Shown: positions 40,729-49,235 of the stretch, one piece after another
Position numbering within the stretch: the stretch's first letter is position 1
How the letters are laid out: the number at the start of each line of letters is the position of its first letter
Assembly (NCBI RefSeq): GCF_007858255.1
Contig: NZ_VFEU01000001.1
Span: 186,001 to 250,000 of the forward strand
Source of the DNA: Pseudomonas rhodesiae
Lineage (GTDB): Bacteria > Pseudomonadota > Gammaproteobacteria > Pseudomonadales > Pseudomonadaceae
Reading direction: 5' to 3'
DNA length: 64,000 nt
Program-made: the position numbers and the translations under genes
Notes under the pieces: model-generated
Databases searched by the model: none
The model's input: the letters and a program-made list of their open reading frames with translations, nothing else
Told to the model about the DNA's origin: nothing

Positions 40729-41459
40729 GGTACGACGCTCGCCAAGGGTTTGCGTGCCACGCAGTTGACCAGGGTTTCTTCGCGCTGGCCCACCGGTTTC
40801 GGTCGGCGCAGGCGCAGGCGTTCGAGCAGGCCGAAATCCTTCGAACGGCTCCACCACAGGTACGGGTACGAGACATTCTGCGGGCCGAACTCAAAGCCTT
40901 GCTCGCGCAGCATCGCCAGATACCCTTCGGCGCTTTTCTGCACGTGCATGGGGTGGCGGAACAGCCAGCGGATCACCCAGGTGTCGATATAGGCTTCGGT
41001 GGATTCGGCAAACAGCAGGTAGCCGCCGGGTTTGAGCACGCGATAGAACTCTTGCAGCGCACGCTGCTGTTCCACCAGATGGTGGAAGGTCTGGTGGCAG
41101 AACAGTAGGTCGACGCTGTTGTCCGCCACATCGAGGGTGGCGCAATCGCTGCCGATCAGCTCGACGCTCAAACCCTGGCGCTCGGCCTCGGCCTGGCTCA
41201 TCTGCAAACTGTGAGGGTCGGCATCCAGGCCGATCAGGCGTGCCGGCGCGAATGCTTGTTGTAGCAGGGTGAACGACTTGCCCTGGCCGCAACCGGCGTC
41301 CAGCAGTACCGGCGCCTGGGGCAGCGGCTCGCTGAACAGGCCGCGCAGGTCGTTGATCGCCACGCGCAGCACGTGGTGCTGCCAGGTGTGGCTGCGCAGG
41401 AACCACAGGCCGAAGCGGGTTTCCTCGACGTAGTTTTTGCTCAGGTATTGCGTGCTCAT
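40725..41459 (-). CDS. APE cluster: class I SAM-dependent methyltransferase
   Basis: 244 residues with the SAM-binding loop L-L-D-A-G-C-G-Q-G-K, the acidic strand L-I-G-L-D-A-D and the post-motif D-L-L-F-C-H-Q-T-F-H-H. It most resembles small-molecule methyltransferases. Lying between the flavoprotein and the DUF3261 gene with four-base overlaps, it is part of the operon. It probably methylates the aromatic head ring or its hydroxyl; E. coli aryl polyenes carry ring methyl groups. The exact position cannot be predicted. Confidence 0.85.
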   Translation of the reverse strand: MSTQYLSKNYVEETRFGLWFLRSHTWQHHVLRVAINDLRGLFSEPLPQAPVLLDAGCGQGKSFTLLQQAFAPARLIGLDADPHSLQMSQAEAERQGLSVELIGSDCATLDVADNSVDLLFCHQTFHHLVEQQRALQEFYRVLKPGGYLLFAESTEAYIDTWVIRWLFRHPMHVQKSAEGYLAMLREQGFEFGPQNVSYPYLWWSRSKDFGLLERLRLRRPKPVGQREETLVNCVARKPLASVVP

Positions 41460-42703
41460 ACCGGCTCACTCGCACAGATTTCCGACAACATCCGCAAACG
41501 TCGCTTGGGCTCGCTGACGAACGGGTTGCGCTCGTCCCACGCATAGCCGGCGAGGATCGAGCTGATCATACGGCGAATCTCCGGGGCACTGCCCGGATGG
41601 AAAATAACGTCCTGGAACGTCCCGGCGTACCAGCCTTCGACGTAGCAGCGGAAGGTGTCGACACCGCGTTTGAGGGGCGCGGCGAATTCGGTCTGCCAAT
41701 CCACCGCCTCGCCGCTCAACTGGCGGTGCAGCACGCCGGCGGCCATGCTGGCCGAGCGCATGGCGATGGTCACGCCGGAGGAGAACACCGGGTCGAGGAA
41801 TTCCGCCGCATTGCCCAAGAGCGCGAAGCCTGGGCCGTGCAAAGTCGTGACGTTCGCCGAATAGCCGCCGATGGTGCGCGCCGGCGTGTCCCACACGGCG
41901 TTTTGCAGCACGCCGGCCAGGCTTGGGGTTTCGGCGATAAAGTCGCGCAGGCAGGCGTCCAGGTCATCGCCACGGCCGTCGAAGTGTTCCTTGGCCGCGA
42001 CCACGCCTACCGAGCAACGGCCGTTGCTGAAGGGAATGGTCCAGAACCAGATATCGCGCTGGGTGGGATGGGTGGTGACGAGGATTTTGGTGCGGTCGAA
42101 GCCTGGGTGTTCGATGCGATCCTCGATGTGGGTAAACACCGCTTGGCGCACCGGGAAATTCGACGGCGCTTCCAGGTCCAGCAGGCGTGGCAGCACGCGG
42201 CCGTAGCCGCTGGCATCGAGCACGAACTTGGCCTTGAGGTGATACTCGCTGCCGTTCTCGCGGCGCACATGCAGGTAGCGGCATTCGCCTTTGAAATCCA
42301 CGCCGACGATGGTCTCGCCGTAGCGGATGTCCACGCCTTGCAGCGCGGCCTGGTCGGCCAGCAATTTGTCGAACTCGCCGCGTTGCACCTGGAACGTGGT
42401 GGGCTTGCCGTCGCTGAAGGTGTCACTGAAATCGAACGCGCTGTAGCGCTCGCCCCAGGCGAAGGCGGCGCCGGTTTTCAGTTGGAAACCGGCGGCCTGC
42501 ACGGCGTCCAGCATGCCGGCTTCTTCGATGAAATCGATGCAGTGGGACAGCAGGCTTTCGCCGATCGAGAACCGTGGAAAATGCTGGCGCTCAATGATCA
42601 ATACATCATGCCCTTTGCGCTTGAGCAGCGCGGCGGCGATGGCACCTGACGGGCCGGCACCGATCACCACGACCTGGCGGCGTTCCATTTCAACTGTGGG
42701 CAC
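41456..42703 (-). CDS. APE cluster: FAD-dependent oxidoreductase with halogenase-like motifs
   Basis: 415 residues from the GTG at 42703 (GGAG six bases upstream). The FAD motif G-A-G-P-S-G is at 15-20 and the second FAD contact Y-G-R-V near 167. Residues 219-224 read W-F-W-T-I-P, matching the W-x-W-x-I-P motif of flavin-dependent halogenases, and Lys76 in F-Q-L-K-T-G-A is placed like their catalytic lysine. It could halogenate or hydroxylate the aryl head; xanthomonadins are brominated. Related oxidoreductases without halogenating activity exist in this superfamily, so the reaction is unproven. Confidence 0.82.
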   Translation of the reverse strand: MPTVEMERRQVVVIGAGPSGAIAAALLKRKGHDVLIIERQHFPRFSIGESLLSHCIDFIEEAGMLDAVQAAGFQLKTGAAFAWGERYSAFDFSDTFSDGKPTTFQVQRGEFDKLLADQAALQGVDIRYGETIVGVDFKGECRYLHVRRENGSEYHLKAKFVLDASGYGRVLPRLLDLEAPSNFPVRQAVFTHIEDRIEHPGFDRTKILVTTHPTQRDIWFWTIPFSNGRCSVGVVAAKEHFDGRGDDLDACLRDFIAETPSLAGVLQNAVWDTPARTIGGYSANVTTLHGPGFALLGNAAEFLDPVFSSGVTIAMRSASMAAGVLHRQLSGEAVDWQTEFAAPLKRGVDTFRCYVEGWYAGTFQDVIFHPGSAPEIRRMISSILAGYAWDERNPFVSEPKRRLRMLSEICASEPV

Positions 42704-42736
42704 GAGGGCTCCTTGCCGCATTGGCGATAATCACAT

Positions 42737-45067
42737 TCATAAGGCATGTTTCTGTTGGCCGGCCCAGGGCGCCAGCATAAAGCTGAACGCCAGGCCCAGG
42801 CTGACCGATAGACCGAAATTACTGACTGCGGGCGTACTCGACACCGCCAGCAGGCCGAACGACAACCATGTCGTCAGCGCCGCCAGCAGTGTTCCTAGCA
42901 GGCTGACCGCAGCGCCGCCGATCTGTTCGCGCATCAGGATCGCGTAGTCGACACTGATCGCCGTCACCAGCAGCAGGCCGAACAGGCTGAACAGCGTCAA
43001 CGGCTGGCCCAGCCAACCGAGGCTGGCCAGGCTGCACAGCGCGGCGAGCAATGGCAGCGCGACGATACGCAACGCACCGCCGAGGCCAAACGGCACGATC
43101 AGCAGGATGACGATCAACCCGCACGACAGCAGTTTCAATTCAGCGGCGCTGATCTGCGTGGCGGCAAACACCCGATTCAAGTCGCCCAGGCGATCCACCA
43201 GTTGCACGCCTGGCAAGTCCGCCGCCTGCGCGTGCAGCAACGCCGGGTTGTTCAAGCCTTGCAGGCTGACCATCGCCGCCACACCGCCGTCCACCGGGCC
43301 CAGCCACAGGGGGCGCCAGGGTTCGGCCAGCGGGCCCGCTAAGGCGGCATCGATATCTTCGGTGGGCAGGGCCTGCAATTGCGCGATTTCGGCGTGCAGG
43401 GCACTGGCGGGAACGCCGAGGTCCAGCAGCGGCTGCCAATGCTGCGGCAGGCGGTTCAACGCATCGCGCACTTGCTGTTGCTCGGCGGGGCGACTGACCA
43501 ATTGATTGAGGGCCAGGTAGCCTTGCAGTTTGTCCATGTTCACCAGTTGATCCAGGCGCTGGCCCAGCGTGTCCAGGCGCTCCAGCAACTGAGTTTGATC
43601 CGGCGCGCGCACCAGAAAGAACTGGCTGGTGGGCTGGAACCCGGTGATGCGCGCCACGGCCTGGGCCTCCTGGAGCAACTGCGGCGGCGCGCCGATCCAT
43701 TGGCGAATGTCGTTCTTGGTGTTCAGCTGCCACAGGCCGCCTGCGCAAAACAGCAGCACCAGTGCCAGCAATACGGCACTCGGGACGCGCTTGAGCAAGG
43801 CTACGCGCAGTTGCCACAGGCGTTCGGCGATGCGCAGCGGCCATTGCGCTGGGCGCAGTTCGACGCCGTTGAGCAGCGCCGGCAACAGGCACACCGCCGA
43901 CAGGTAGGCACCCACCAGCCCGGCGGCGGAGAACACGGCGATCTGGGTCAGTGCCGGGAACGGTGTCCAGGCCAGCGCCAGGTAGCCGATGCAACTGGTC
44001 GCCAGGCTCAGGCTCAGCCCCGGCAGCGTCAGGCGCAGCGCTGGCCAACTGCGCCACGGTTGCAGGCTCCAGCTTTTGGACAGGTAGTGCAGCGGGTAAT
44101 CCACGGCCACGCCGATCAGGCTGGAACCCAGCACCAACGTCATCACATGCATATGGTCGAATAGCGCCACACACGCCACCGCGCCGAACAACATCCCCAC
44201 CAGTACCGGCACGAACGCCAGCAGCACGCGCCAGCGCCGGAACGCCAGCAATAGCAGCAACAGGATGCCCACGGTCGCGCCGCCGCCGACCCAGGTGATT
44301 TCGCGAGTGGCCTGTTGCTGACCGTTGGCGGCGTACAACAGGCCGCTGGCGGCCAGCAATTGCGCGCCATGCTCGCCGGCCTCGGCGCGGCTGGCTTGGA
44401 GCAGGTCCGCCACGCGCAGTGGCAGGTGCATGTCGAAGGCGTTGCCGGTGGTGCGCGCGCGCAGCAGCACCCAGCTCTTGCCGTCGGCATCGGCAATCAG
44501 CGCGCCGCTGCCGATGTCCAGTTGCACCGAGCCACGTTGCGGCTGGCTGTTCTGGATGCGCCCGGTCAGGCCCAGCCAATCCTCCTGGCTGGGCACCAGG
44601 CTGAACCCGGTGAAGGGGTCGAACAGCGCCTGCACCCGCTGCTGAATGAAGGCGTCGGGGTGTTCGATCAACTGCTCGCGGTCTTTGCCCGACAGCATTG
44701 CCAGGCGCCCGCGCAGCAGTTGCTCGCGCAGTGCCGGCAGGTCGGCTTGCAGGTTCCACTGCACTGTTTCAAACAGGCCGCTGGCCTGCCAGCGTTCGCC
44801 CAATTGCTGGGCCACGGCCACCGCCTGTTGGCGGTCGGTGTGGCCCACCAGCACCAGCATCTCGCGGTTCAGCGGCTCCTGCATGCGCTGCTCGGCTTGC
44901 AGTTCCAGGGCATCCGGCGTGCTGCCGGGCACCAGCTCCATCAGGTTGGCCGACAGCGGCGCGCCATGACGCCACTGCCAGCCGGCCAGGGCCAGTACGG
45001 CCACCAGCAGGATCAGGAACAGGCGCGGCAACTGGCGCTCACTGGGCAAAATCGTGTTGCTCCGCAT
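42737..45067 (-). CDS. apeM: APE cluster: MMPL/RND-family exporter (ApeM-like)
   Basis: A 776-residue membrane protein with two repeats of one helix, a large periplasmic loop and a bundle of five helices (helix clusters near residues 250-420 and 630-770). The S-S-L-I-G-V-A-V-D-Y-P-L and L-V-T-A-I-S-V-D-Y-A-I-L stretches carry the conserved Asp residues of RND pumps. It probably moves the polyene lipid across or out of the inner membrane, with the LolA-like and lipoprotein products. Overlaps the LolA-like gene by 29 bases. Confidence 0.88.
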   Translation of the reverse strand: MRSNTILPSERQLPRLFLILLVAVLALAGWQWRHGAPLSANLMELVPGSTPDALELQAEQRMQEPLNREMLVLVGHTDRQQAVAVAQQLGERWQASGLFETVQWNLQADLPALREQLLRGRLAMLSGKDREQLIEHPDAFIQQRVQALFDPFTGFSLVPSQEDWLGLTGRIQNSQPQRGSVQLDIGSGALIADADGKSWVLLRARTTGNAFDMHLPLRVADLLQASRAEAGEHGAQLLAASGLLYAANGQQQATREITWVGGGATVGILLLLLLAFRRWRVLLAFVPVLVGMLFGAVACVALFDHMHVMTLVLGSSLIGVAVDYPLHYLSKSWSLQPWRSWPALRLTLPGLSLSLATSCIGYLALAWTPFPALTQIAVFSAAGLVGAYLSAVCLLPALLNGVELRPAQWPLRIAERLWQLRVALLKRVPSAVLLALVLLFCAGGLWQLNTKNDIRQWIGAPPQLLQEAQAVARITGFQPTSQFFLVRAPDQTQLLERLDTLGQRLDQLVNMDKLQGYLALNQLVSRPAEQQQVRDALNRLPQHWQPLLDLGVPASALHAEIAQLQALPTEDIDAALAGPLAEPWRPLWLGPVDGGVAAMVSLQGLNNPALLHAQAADLPGVQLVDRLGDLNRVFAATQISAAELKLLSCGLIVILLIVPFGLGGALRIVALPLLAALCSLASLGWLGQPLTLFSLFGLLLVTAISVDYAILMREQIGGAAVSLLGTLLAALTTWLSFGLLAVSSTPAVSNFGLSVSLGLAFSFMLAPWAGQQKHAL

Positions 45068-45629
45068 CGCTCAAAGGTTGATCGGCGGTGCTGTCCTGCA
45101 TACGCAATACGGTGCTGTCGCCCTGGGTTTCCAGCAGTTCGATGGTTTGCACCAGCGGACCACCCTCGATGTTGATCCGGGTGAACACTTGCTTGAGCAG
45201 CAGCGAGCGCGGGATCAGCGTGAGCTTCCACTGCGTGGCCTCGCCTTGCAGTTGCAGCTCGAAGTCACGTTGCAGGCCACTGCTGTCGCCTTGCAGCACG
45301 GCGAGGAACAAGCGATTCTGCTCGGCGCCGGCGCTCTTGTTCGGCAGCAGCTGCCAGCCATTGGCATCACGGCGAGCGATGCCTTGGGCGCTGATGCGGT
45401 AATCCTGTTGCAGCGGCGTCTTGAGCAGCCACAGCAGGCCGTGGTCCTTGGCCAGGACGAAAGTGCCTTTGCTGACCAATGGCTGCGGCAGGGCGCGCAG
45501 GTGTTTTTCCTGGATGAAGCTGCCGTGGATCACCGAGGGCTTGGCCAACTGATCGCTGAGTTGTTGCAGGTCGAAGGCCTGGGCTTGAAGCGACAGCAGC
45601 AACGCGCCAAGGAAGGTGATCAATTTCAT
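45039..45629 (-). CDS. apeL: APE cluster: LolA-like periplasmic carrier (ApeL-like)
   Basis: 196 residues: signal peptide to A-Q-A (about 18), then a LolA/LolB-type half-barrel with I-H-G-S-F-I-Q-E-K-H and G-T-F-V-L-A-K-D-H-G-L-L-W, the standard start of this fold. It should shuttle the hydrophobic pigment between the MMPL pump and the outer membrane. Four-base overlap with the thioesterase gene upstream. Confidence 0.88.
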   Translation of the reverse strand: MKLITFLGALLLSLQAQAFDLQQLSDQLAKPSVIHGSFIQEKHLRALPQPLVSKGTFVLAKDHGLLWLLKTPLQQDYRISAQGIARRDANGWQLLPNKSAGAEQNRLFLAVLQGDSSGLQRDFELQLQGEATQWKLTLIPRSLLLKQVFTRINIEGGPLVQTIELLETQGDSTVLRMQDSTADQPLSDAEQHDFAQ

Positions 45630-46051
45630 GACAAGGCCCTGTCGACGGCGTCGATGAAGACTTTGGGGGACGCCAGCTGCATCTCGCGAGTGGCGATTTC
45701 TACGGCCACCTGCACGGTGCTGGCGCGGGTCAGGCGCTCGCCGCTGGCCCGGTCGGTGATCAGGTAATTGACCTTCAAGCGGTTCTCCCACTCCACCAGG
45801 CTGGCGCGCACATTGAGGGTCTGGCCGAACACTGCCCCGCGCACATAGCGCAGCTGCATGTCGATGACCGGCCAGGCATAGCCCGAGTCGAGCATGTGCG
45901 TGTAGTTGTGGCCGATCTTGTCCAGCAACGCGCAGCGTGCCACTTCCAGGTATTTCACGTAGTGCCCGTGCCACACCACGTGCATGGTGTCGACATCGAA
46001 AAACGGCACGAGGATCTCGGTGTCGCAGTGCAACACGCCCTGACTACGCAT
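45626..46051 (-). CDS. apeK: APE cluster: 4HBT-type acyl thioesterase (ApeK-like)
   Basis: A 141-residue hotdog thioesterase with D-V-D-T-M-H-V-V-W-H-G-H-Y-V-K-Y-L-E, the signature of the 4-hydroxybenzoyl-CoA thioesterase group. Its Asp is the expected catalytic residue. It may release finished or stalled polyene chains from the ACPs. It overlaps the ammonia-lyase stop by eight bases. Confidence 0.88.
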   Translation of the reverse strand: MRSQGVLHCDTEILVPFFDVDTMHVVWHGHYVKYLEVARCALLDKIGHNYTHMLDSGYAWPVIDMQLRYVRGAVFGQTLNVRASLVEWENRLKVNYLITDRASGERLTRASTVQVAVEIATREMQLASPKVFIDAVDRALS

Positions 46052-47585
46052 GCAGCCTCCAGTGTTGTTCGGCGATGCGTTGCAGACACAGGCGCAGCTC
46101 GCCTTCCAGGGCGCGGTCTTCGATCACCGGCGGGAAGTCCTTGGCCAGTTCCGCGTGCATGGCCGCCAGGGCCGGTGGCAGCGGGCGGGCGTCGCCGGCC
46201 TGGGCACGCAGCCACACGCCTTGATTGGCGGCCAGCAGGGTGGCGGCGGCAACCTGCTCGGTCAGCTCCAGCACGCGGATCGCATCGCGGGCGGCGATGG
46301 TGCCCATGCTGACTTTGTCTTGGTTGTGGCATTCGGTGGAACGTGAAAACACGCTGGCCGGCATGGTGTTTTTCAGCGCTTCGGCGGTCCAGGCGCTGGT
46401 GCCGATCTGCACCGCCTTGAAGCCGTGGTTGATCATGGCGCGATCCGCCGGCGCGCCGGACAGGTTGCTCGGCAGGCCGTGGTTGTAGCGCACATCCACC
46501 AGCAGGGCGAGTTGGCGGTCGAGCAGGTCGGCGACGTTGGCCACCAGGGTTTTGAGGCTGTCCATGGCAAAAGCGATATGCCCGCCGTAGAAGTGCCCGC
46601 CGTGCAGCACGCGTTCTTCTTCGGCGTCGATGATCGGGTTGTCGTTGGCGCTATTGAGCTCGGTCTCGATAAACCCGCGCAACCAGCCCAGGCTGTCGGC
46701 CAGCACCCCGAGCACATGGGGCGCGCAGCGCAGCGAGTAGCGATCCTGCAGGCGATGCAGCGGCGCGGTCGGTGCGTCGATGGCCAAGTCCTGGCGCAAC
46801 CACGCGGCGACTTGCATCTGACCCGGGTGCGGCTTGGCGGCGAACAGGCGTTCGTCAAAGTGCTCGGGGTTACCTTGCAGCGCCACCACGTTCAGCGCGG
46901 TAATGCGCGTGGCCAGTTGCAGCAGATAGTCGGCGCGGGCAAACGCCAGGCACGCCAGGCCGGTCATCACGGCGGTGCCGTTCATCAAGGCCAGGGCTTC
47001 CTTGGGGCGCAGCACCAGCGGCTGCCAGCCCAGTTCGCGATGCACATCGGCGGCCGCACGGCGCTCGCCACGGAATAGCACCTCACGCTCGCCGGACAGC
47101 GTCGCCGCCACATAGGACAGCGGCGTCAGGTCGCCGCTGGCGCCCACCGAGCCTTCTTCCGGGATCAGCGGCAGTACGTCGTGTTCCAGAAACGCTTGCA
47201 GGCGCTCCAGCAGTTCAACGCGCACCCCGGACACGCCGTGGCACAGCGACTGCAAGCGCGCGGCCAGCACCGCACGGGTGGCCTGGGCGTCGAGCAATTT
47301 GCCCAAGCCGCAGCCGTGGAAGGTGTACAGGTGACGGGGCAGGGCTTCGACATGCTGCAACGGTACCGCCACCACGCAAGAGTCGCCGTAGCCGGTGGTC
47401 ACGCCGTAGATCACGCCTTCCTTGTCCAGCAGCGAGTCGAGGAACTGCGCGCCCTTGGCGATGCGCTGGCGATAGGCCGCGTCGCCTTGCAACTGGGTAG
47501 GCACCTGACGGTTGGCCAGGGCCAGCACGTCTTCGATGCGCAGGGGGCGTTCGCCAAAGGTTACCGGCTCAAGATGCGTCGTCAT
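46044..47585 (-). CDS. APE cluster: aromatic amino acid ammonia-lyase (HAL/PAL/TAL family)
   Basis: A 513-residue MIO-cofactor enzyme. The self-cyclising A-S-G is at 149-151 inside S-V-G-A-S-G-D-L, and the catalytic tyrosine loop Y-G-V-T-T-G-Y-G begins at Tyr60. The selectivity pair is Phe89-His90; bacterial TAL has His-Leu at this place, PAL Phe-Leu and HAL Ser-His, so the substrate is not obvious. Within an aryl polyene operon it most likely provides a cinnamate-type starter acid for the acyl ligase rather than serving histidine breakdown. It is 17 bases overlapped with the acyltransferase gene. Confidence 0.88.
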   Translation of the reverse strand: MTTHLEPVTFGERPLRIEDVLALANRQVPTQLQGDAAYRQRIAKGAQFLDSLLDKEGVIYGVTTGYGDSCVVAVPLQHVEALPRHLYTFHGCGLGKLLDAQATRAVLAARLQSLCHGVSGVRVELLERLQAFLEHDVLPLIPEEGSVGASGDLTPLSYVAATLSGEREVLFRGERRAAADVHRELGWQPLVLRPKEALALMNGTAVMTGLACLAFARADYLLQLATRITALNVVALQGNPEHFDERLFAAKPHPGQMQVAAWLRQDLAIDAPTAPLHRLQDRYSLRCAPHVLGVLADSLGWLRGFIETELNSANDNPIIDAEEERVLHGGHFYGGHIAFAMDSLKTLVANVADLLDRQLALLVDVRYNHGLPSNLSGAPADRAMINHGFKAVQIGTSAWTAEALKNTMPASVFSRSTECHNQDKVSMGTIAARDAIRVLELTEQVAAATLLAANQGVWLRAQAGDARPLPPALAAMHAELAKDFPPVIEDRALEGELRLCLQRIAEQHWRLHA

Positions 47586-48504
47586 CGGTCTTCCAGAAAG
47601 GGTAAAAGTTGAACCATTGTTGGGGCGCTTCCAGGCAGAAATCGGCCAGGCGCGCGGCGTAGCGTGAGGTCCACTGGGCGATGACCTGCTCGCGGGTGCT
47701 GCGTTTCCATTCGATCGATGGCGCGAACGGCTCGATGGTCAGGCGATAACGGCCATTGTGCTTGAGGCACATCAGCAGGTTCACCGGACAGTTGAGCAGG
47801 CCGGCCAAGAGCCATGGGCCCTGGGGAAATGCGGCGGCATGCCCGAGGAAATCCACGAGCACCGTGCGCCCGCCGTGCAGCGGCACGCGGTCGCCGGCAA
47901 TCGCCAGCCATTCGCCTTCGTCCAGGCGCTGGCTGAGCAACAGCATGGTGGTTGGGTCCAGCTCGCTGACCTGAATCAGGCGCAAATGGGTCGCGCCGGC
48001 TTCGCCCAGCAAACGGTTGAAACGTTCGGCGTGCTTGGTGTGTACCAGCACGTTCATGGTCACTTGTTCGCCGATTTCCGCCAGGGCGCGGCACACTTCC
48101 AGATTGCCCAGGTGTGCCCCCACCAGCATCTGCCCGCGCTCGCCGCGCAATTGCCCGCGTAGCTTGGCCGGGTCGTCGATGTCGATTTGTTCGATGCGCA
48201 GCTTGCCGTTCCACACATCGAGCTTGTCGAGCAGGGCGTCGGCGAAGGCCATGAACTGGCCGAAGACTTTTCTATGGGAGGGGCGCAGTTCATCGCGCCC
48301 GCTCCACTCGGCCAGGCGTTGCTGGTACTGCCAGGCGCTCTGGCGCGCGGTGCGGCCGAACACGAAGAAGTACAACACGATGCCGTACAGCACCGGGCTC
48401 AGCAGGCGCCGGCCCAGCACTTTGGCGGCGAACGCGGTGAGTTTCATCAGCCAGTAGCTGCCGCGTTCTTCGCGGTCGGCCCAGTGCTTGGTGCTGTCGC
48501 TCAT
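47569..48504 (-). CDS. APE cluster: LpxL-like lysophospholipid acyltransferase
   Basis: A 311-residue LpxL/HtrB-type acyltransferase with one N-terminal membrane segment and the H-x4-E-like segment G-A-H-L-G-N-L-E in the active region. In E. coli ApeJ the glycosyltransferase and acyltransferase functions belong to one product as I recall; here they are two overlapping genes, this being the second. It probably builds the lipid anchor to which the polyene is esterified. The ATG at 48504 overlaps the glycosyltransferase stop by four bases. Confidence 0.86.
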   Translation of the reverse strand: MSDSTKHWADREERGSYWLMKLTAFAAKVLGRRLLSPVLYGIVLYFFVFGRTARQSAWQYQQRLAEWSGRDELRPSHRKVFGQFMAFADALLDKLDVWNGKLRIEQIDIDDPAKLRGQLRGERGQMLVGAHLGNLEVCRALAEIGEQVTMNVLVHTKHAERFNRLLGEAGATHLRLIQVSELDPTTMLLLSQRLDEGEWLAIAGDRVPLHGGRTVLVDFLGHAAAFPQGPWLLAGLLNCPVNLLMCLKHNGRYRLTIEPFAPSIEWKRSTREQVIAQWTSRYAARLADFCLEAPQQWFNFYPFWKTDDDAS

Positions 48505-49235
48505 GCCTGCCACCGCCGCCACAGGATCATCGGCGCGCGCACCAGCATGCCGAAGAACAAACGCGTGTGCATGGCGCTGATGCGCACGTTGTCGTGGAAC
48601 AGCCGGAAGTGCGACAGGCCATCGGCCGGGTAGTGGACTTGGGTGGGCAGCCAGCGCATTGGTTGGTTGCGCCAGGCCAGGCGTACCAGGATGTCCGAGT
48701 CGAAGTCCATGCGCGTGCCGATGTAGGCCGAGTCCATCAGTGCCAACACCGGGGCCAGCGGGTACACGCGAAAGCCGCACATCGAGTCGCGGATCTGCAG
48801 CGACAGGGTGTTGATCCACACCCACACATGGGTCAGGTAACGAGCGTACAGGCGGCCTTTGGGCACGCTGTCGTCGTATTCGGGGTAGCCGCAGATCAGC
48901 GCGTCGGGCTGGCGGCGGGAGGCGTCGATAAAAGTCTCGACTTCGCGCAGGTCGTGCTGGCCGTCGGCATCGACCTGCAAGGCATGGGTAAAGCCCTGGC
49001 GCGCGGCTTTACGAAAACCGGCCATCACCGCACCGCCCTTGCCCTGGTTGGTCGGCAGGGTCAGCAGGGTGACATTCTCCAGCCGCGCCAATTGCGCCAG
49101 CACCGCTGCGCAGGCCGGGCTGCTGCCATCGTCCACCAACAGGCACGGCAGGCCACTTTTCAACAGGCTATGGACCACGGCGGGCACGGCGGCTTCGTGG
49201 TTATAGACCGGGATCAGGGCGCAGGGCTTATGCAT
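48501..49235 (-). CDS. APE cluster: family 2 glycosyltransferase
   Basis: 244 residues, GT-A fold: N-terminal I-P-V-Y-N-H-E, L-V-D-D-G-S-S-P nucleotide site, and V-D-A-D-G-Q-H-D as the metal-binding D-x-D region. It has no obvious membrane helices. Operon position suggests it adds a sugar or similar group to the lipid anchor or head of the aryl polyene. Overlaps the ligase-dehydratase gene by eight bases. Confidence 0.88.
   Translation of the reverse strand: MHKPCALIPVYNHEAAVPAVVHSLLKSGLPCLLVDDGSSPACAAVLAQLARLENVTLLTLPTNQGKGGAVMAGFRKAARQGFTHALQVDADGQHDLREVETFIDASRRQPDALICGYPEYDDSVPKGRLYARYLTHVWVWINTLSLQIRDSMCGFRVYPLAPVLALMDSAYIGTRMDFDSDILVRLAWRNQPMRWLPTQVHYPADGLSHFRLFHDNVRISAMHTRLFFGMLVRAPMILWRRWQA

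Noticed and set aside
46044..47585. Histidine ammonia-lyase of the hut pathway
   Set aside because: No hutU, hutI or hutC nearby, embedded in a polyene operon, and the selectivity pair is not the Ser-His of HutH.
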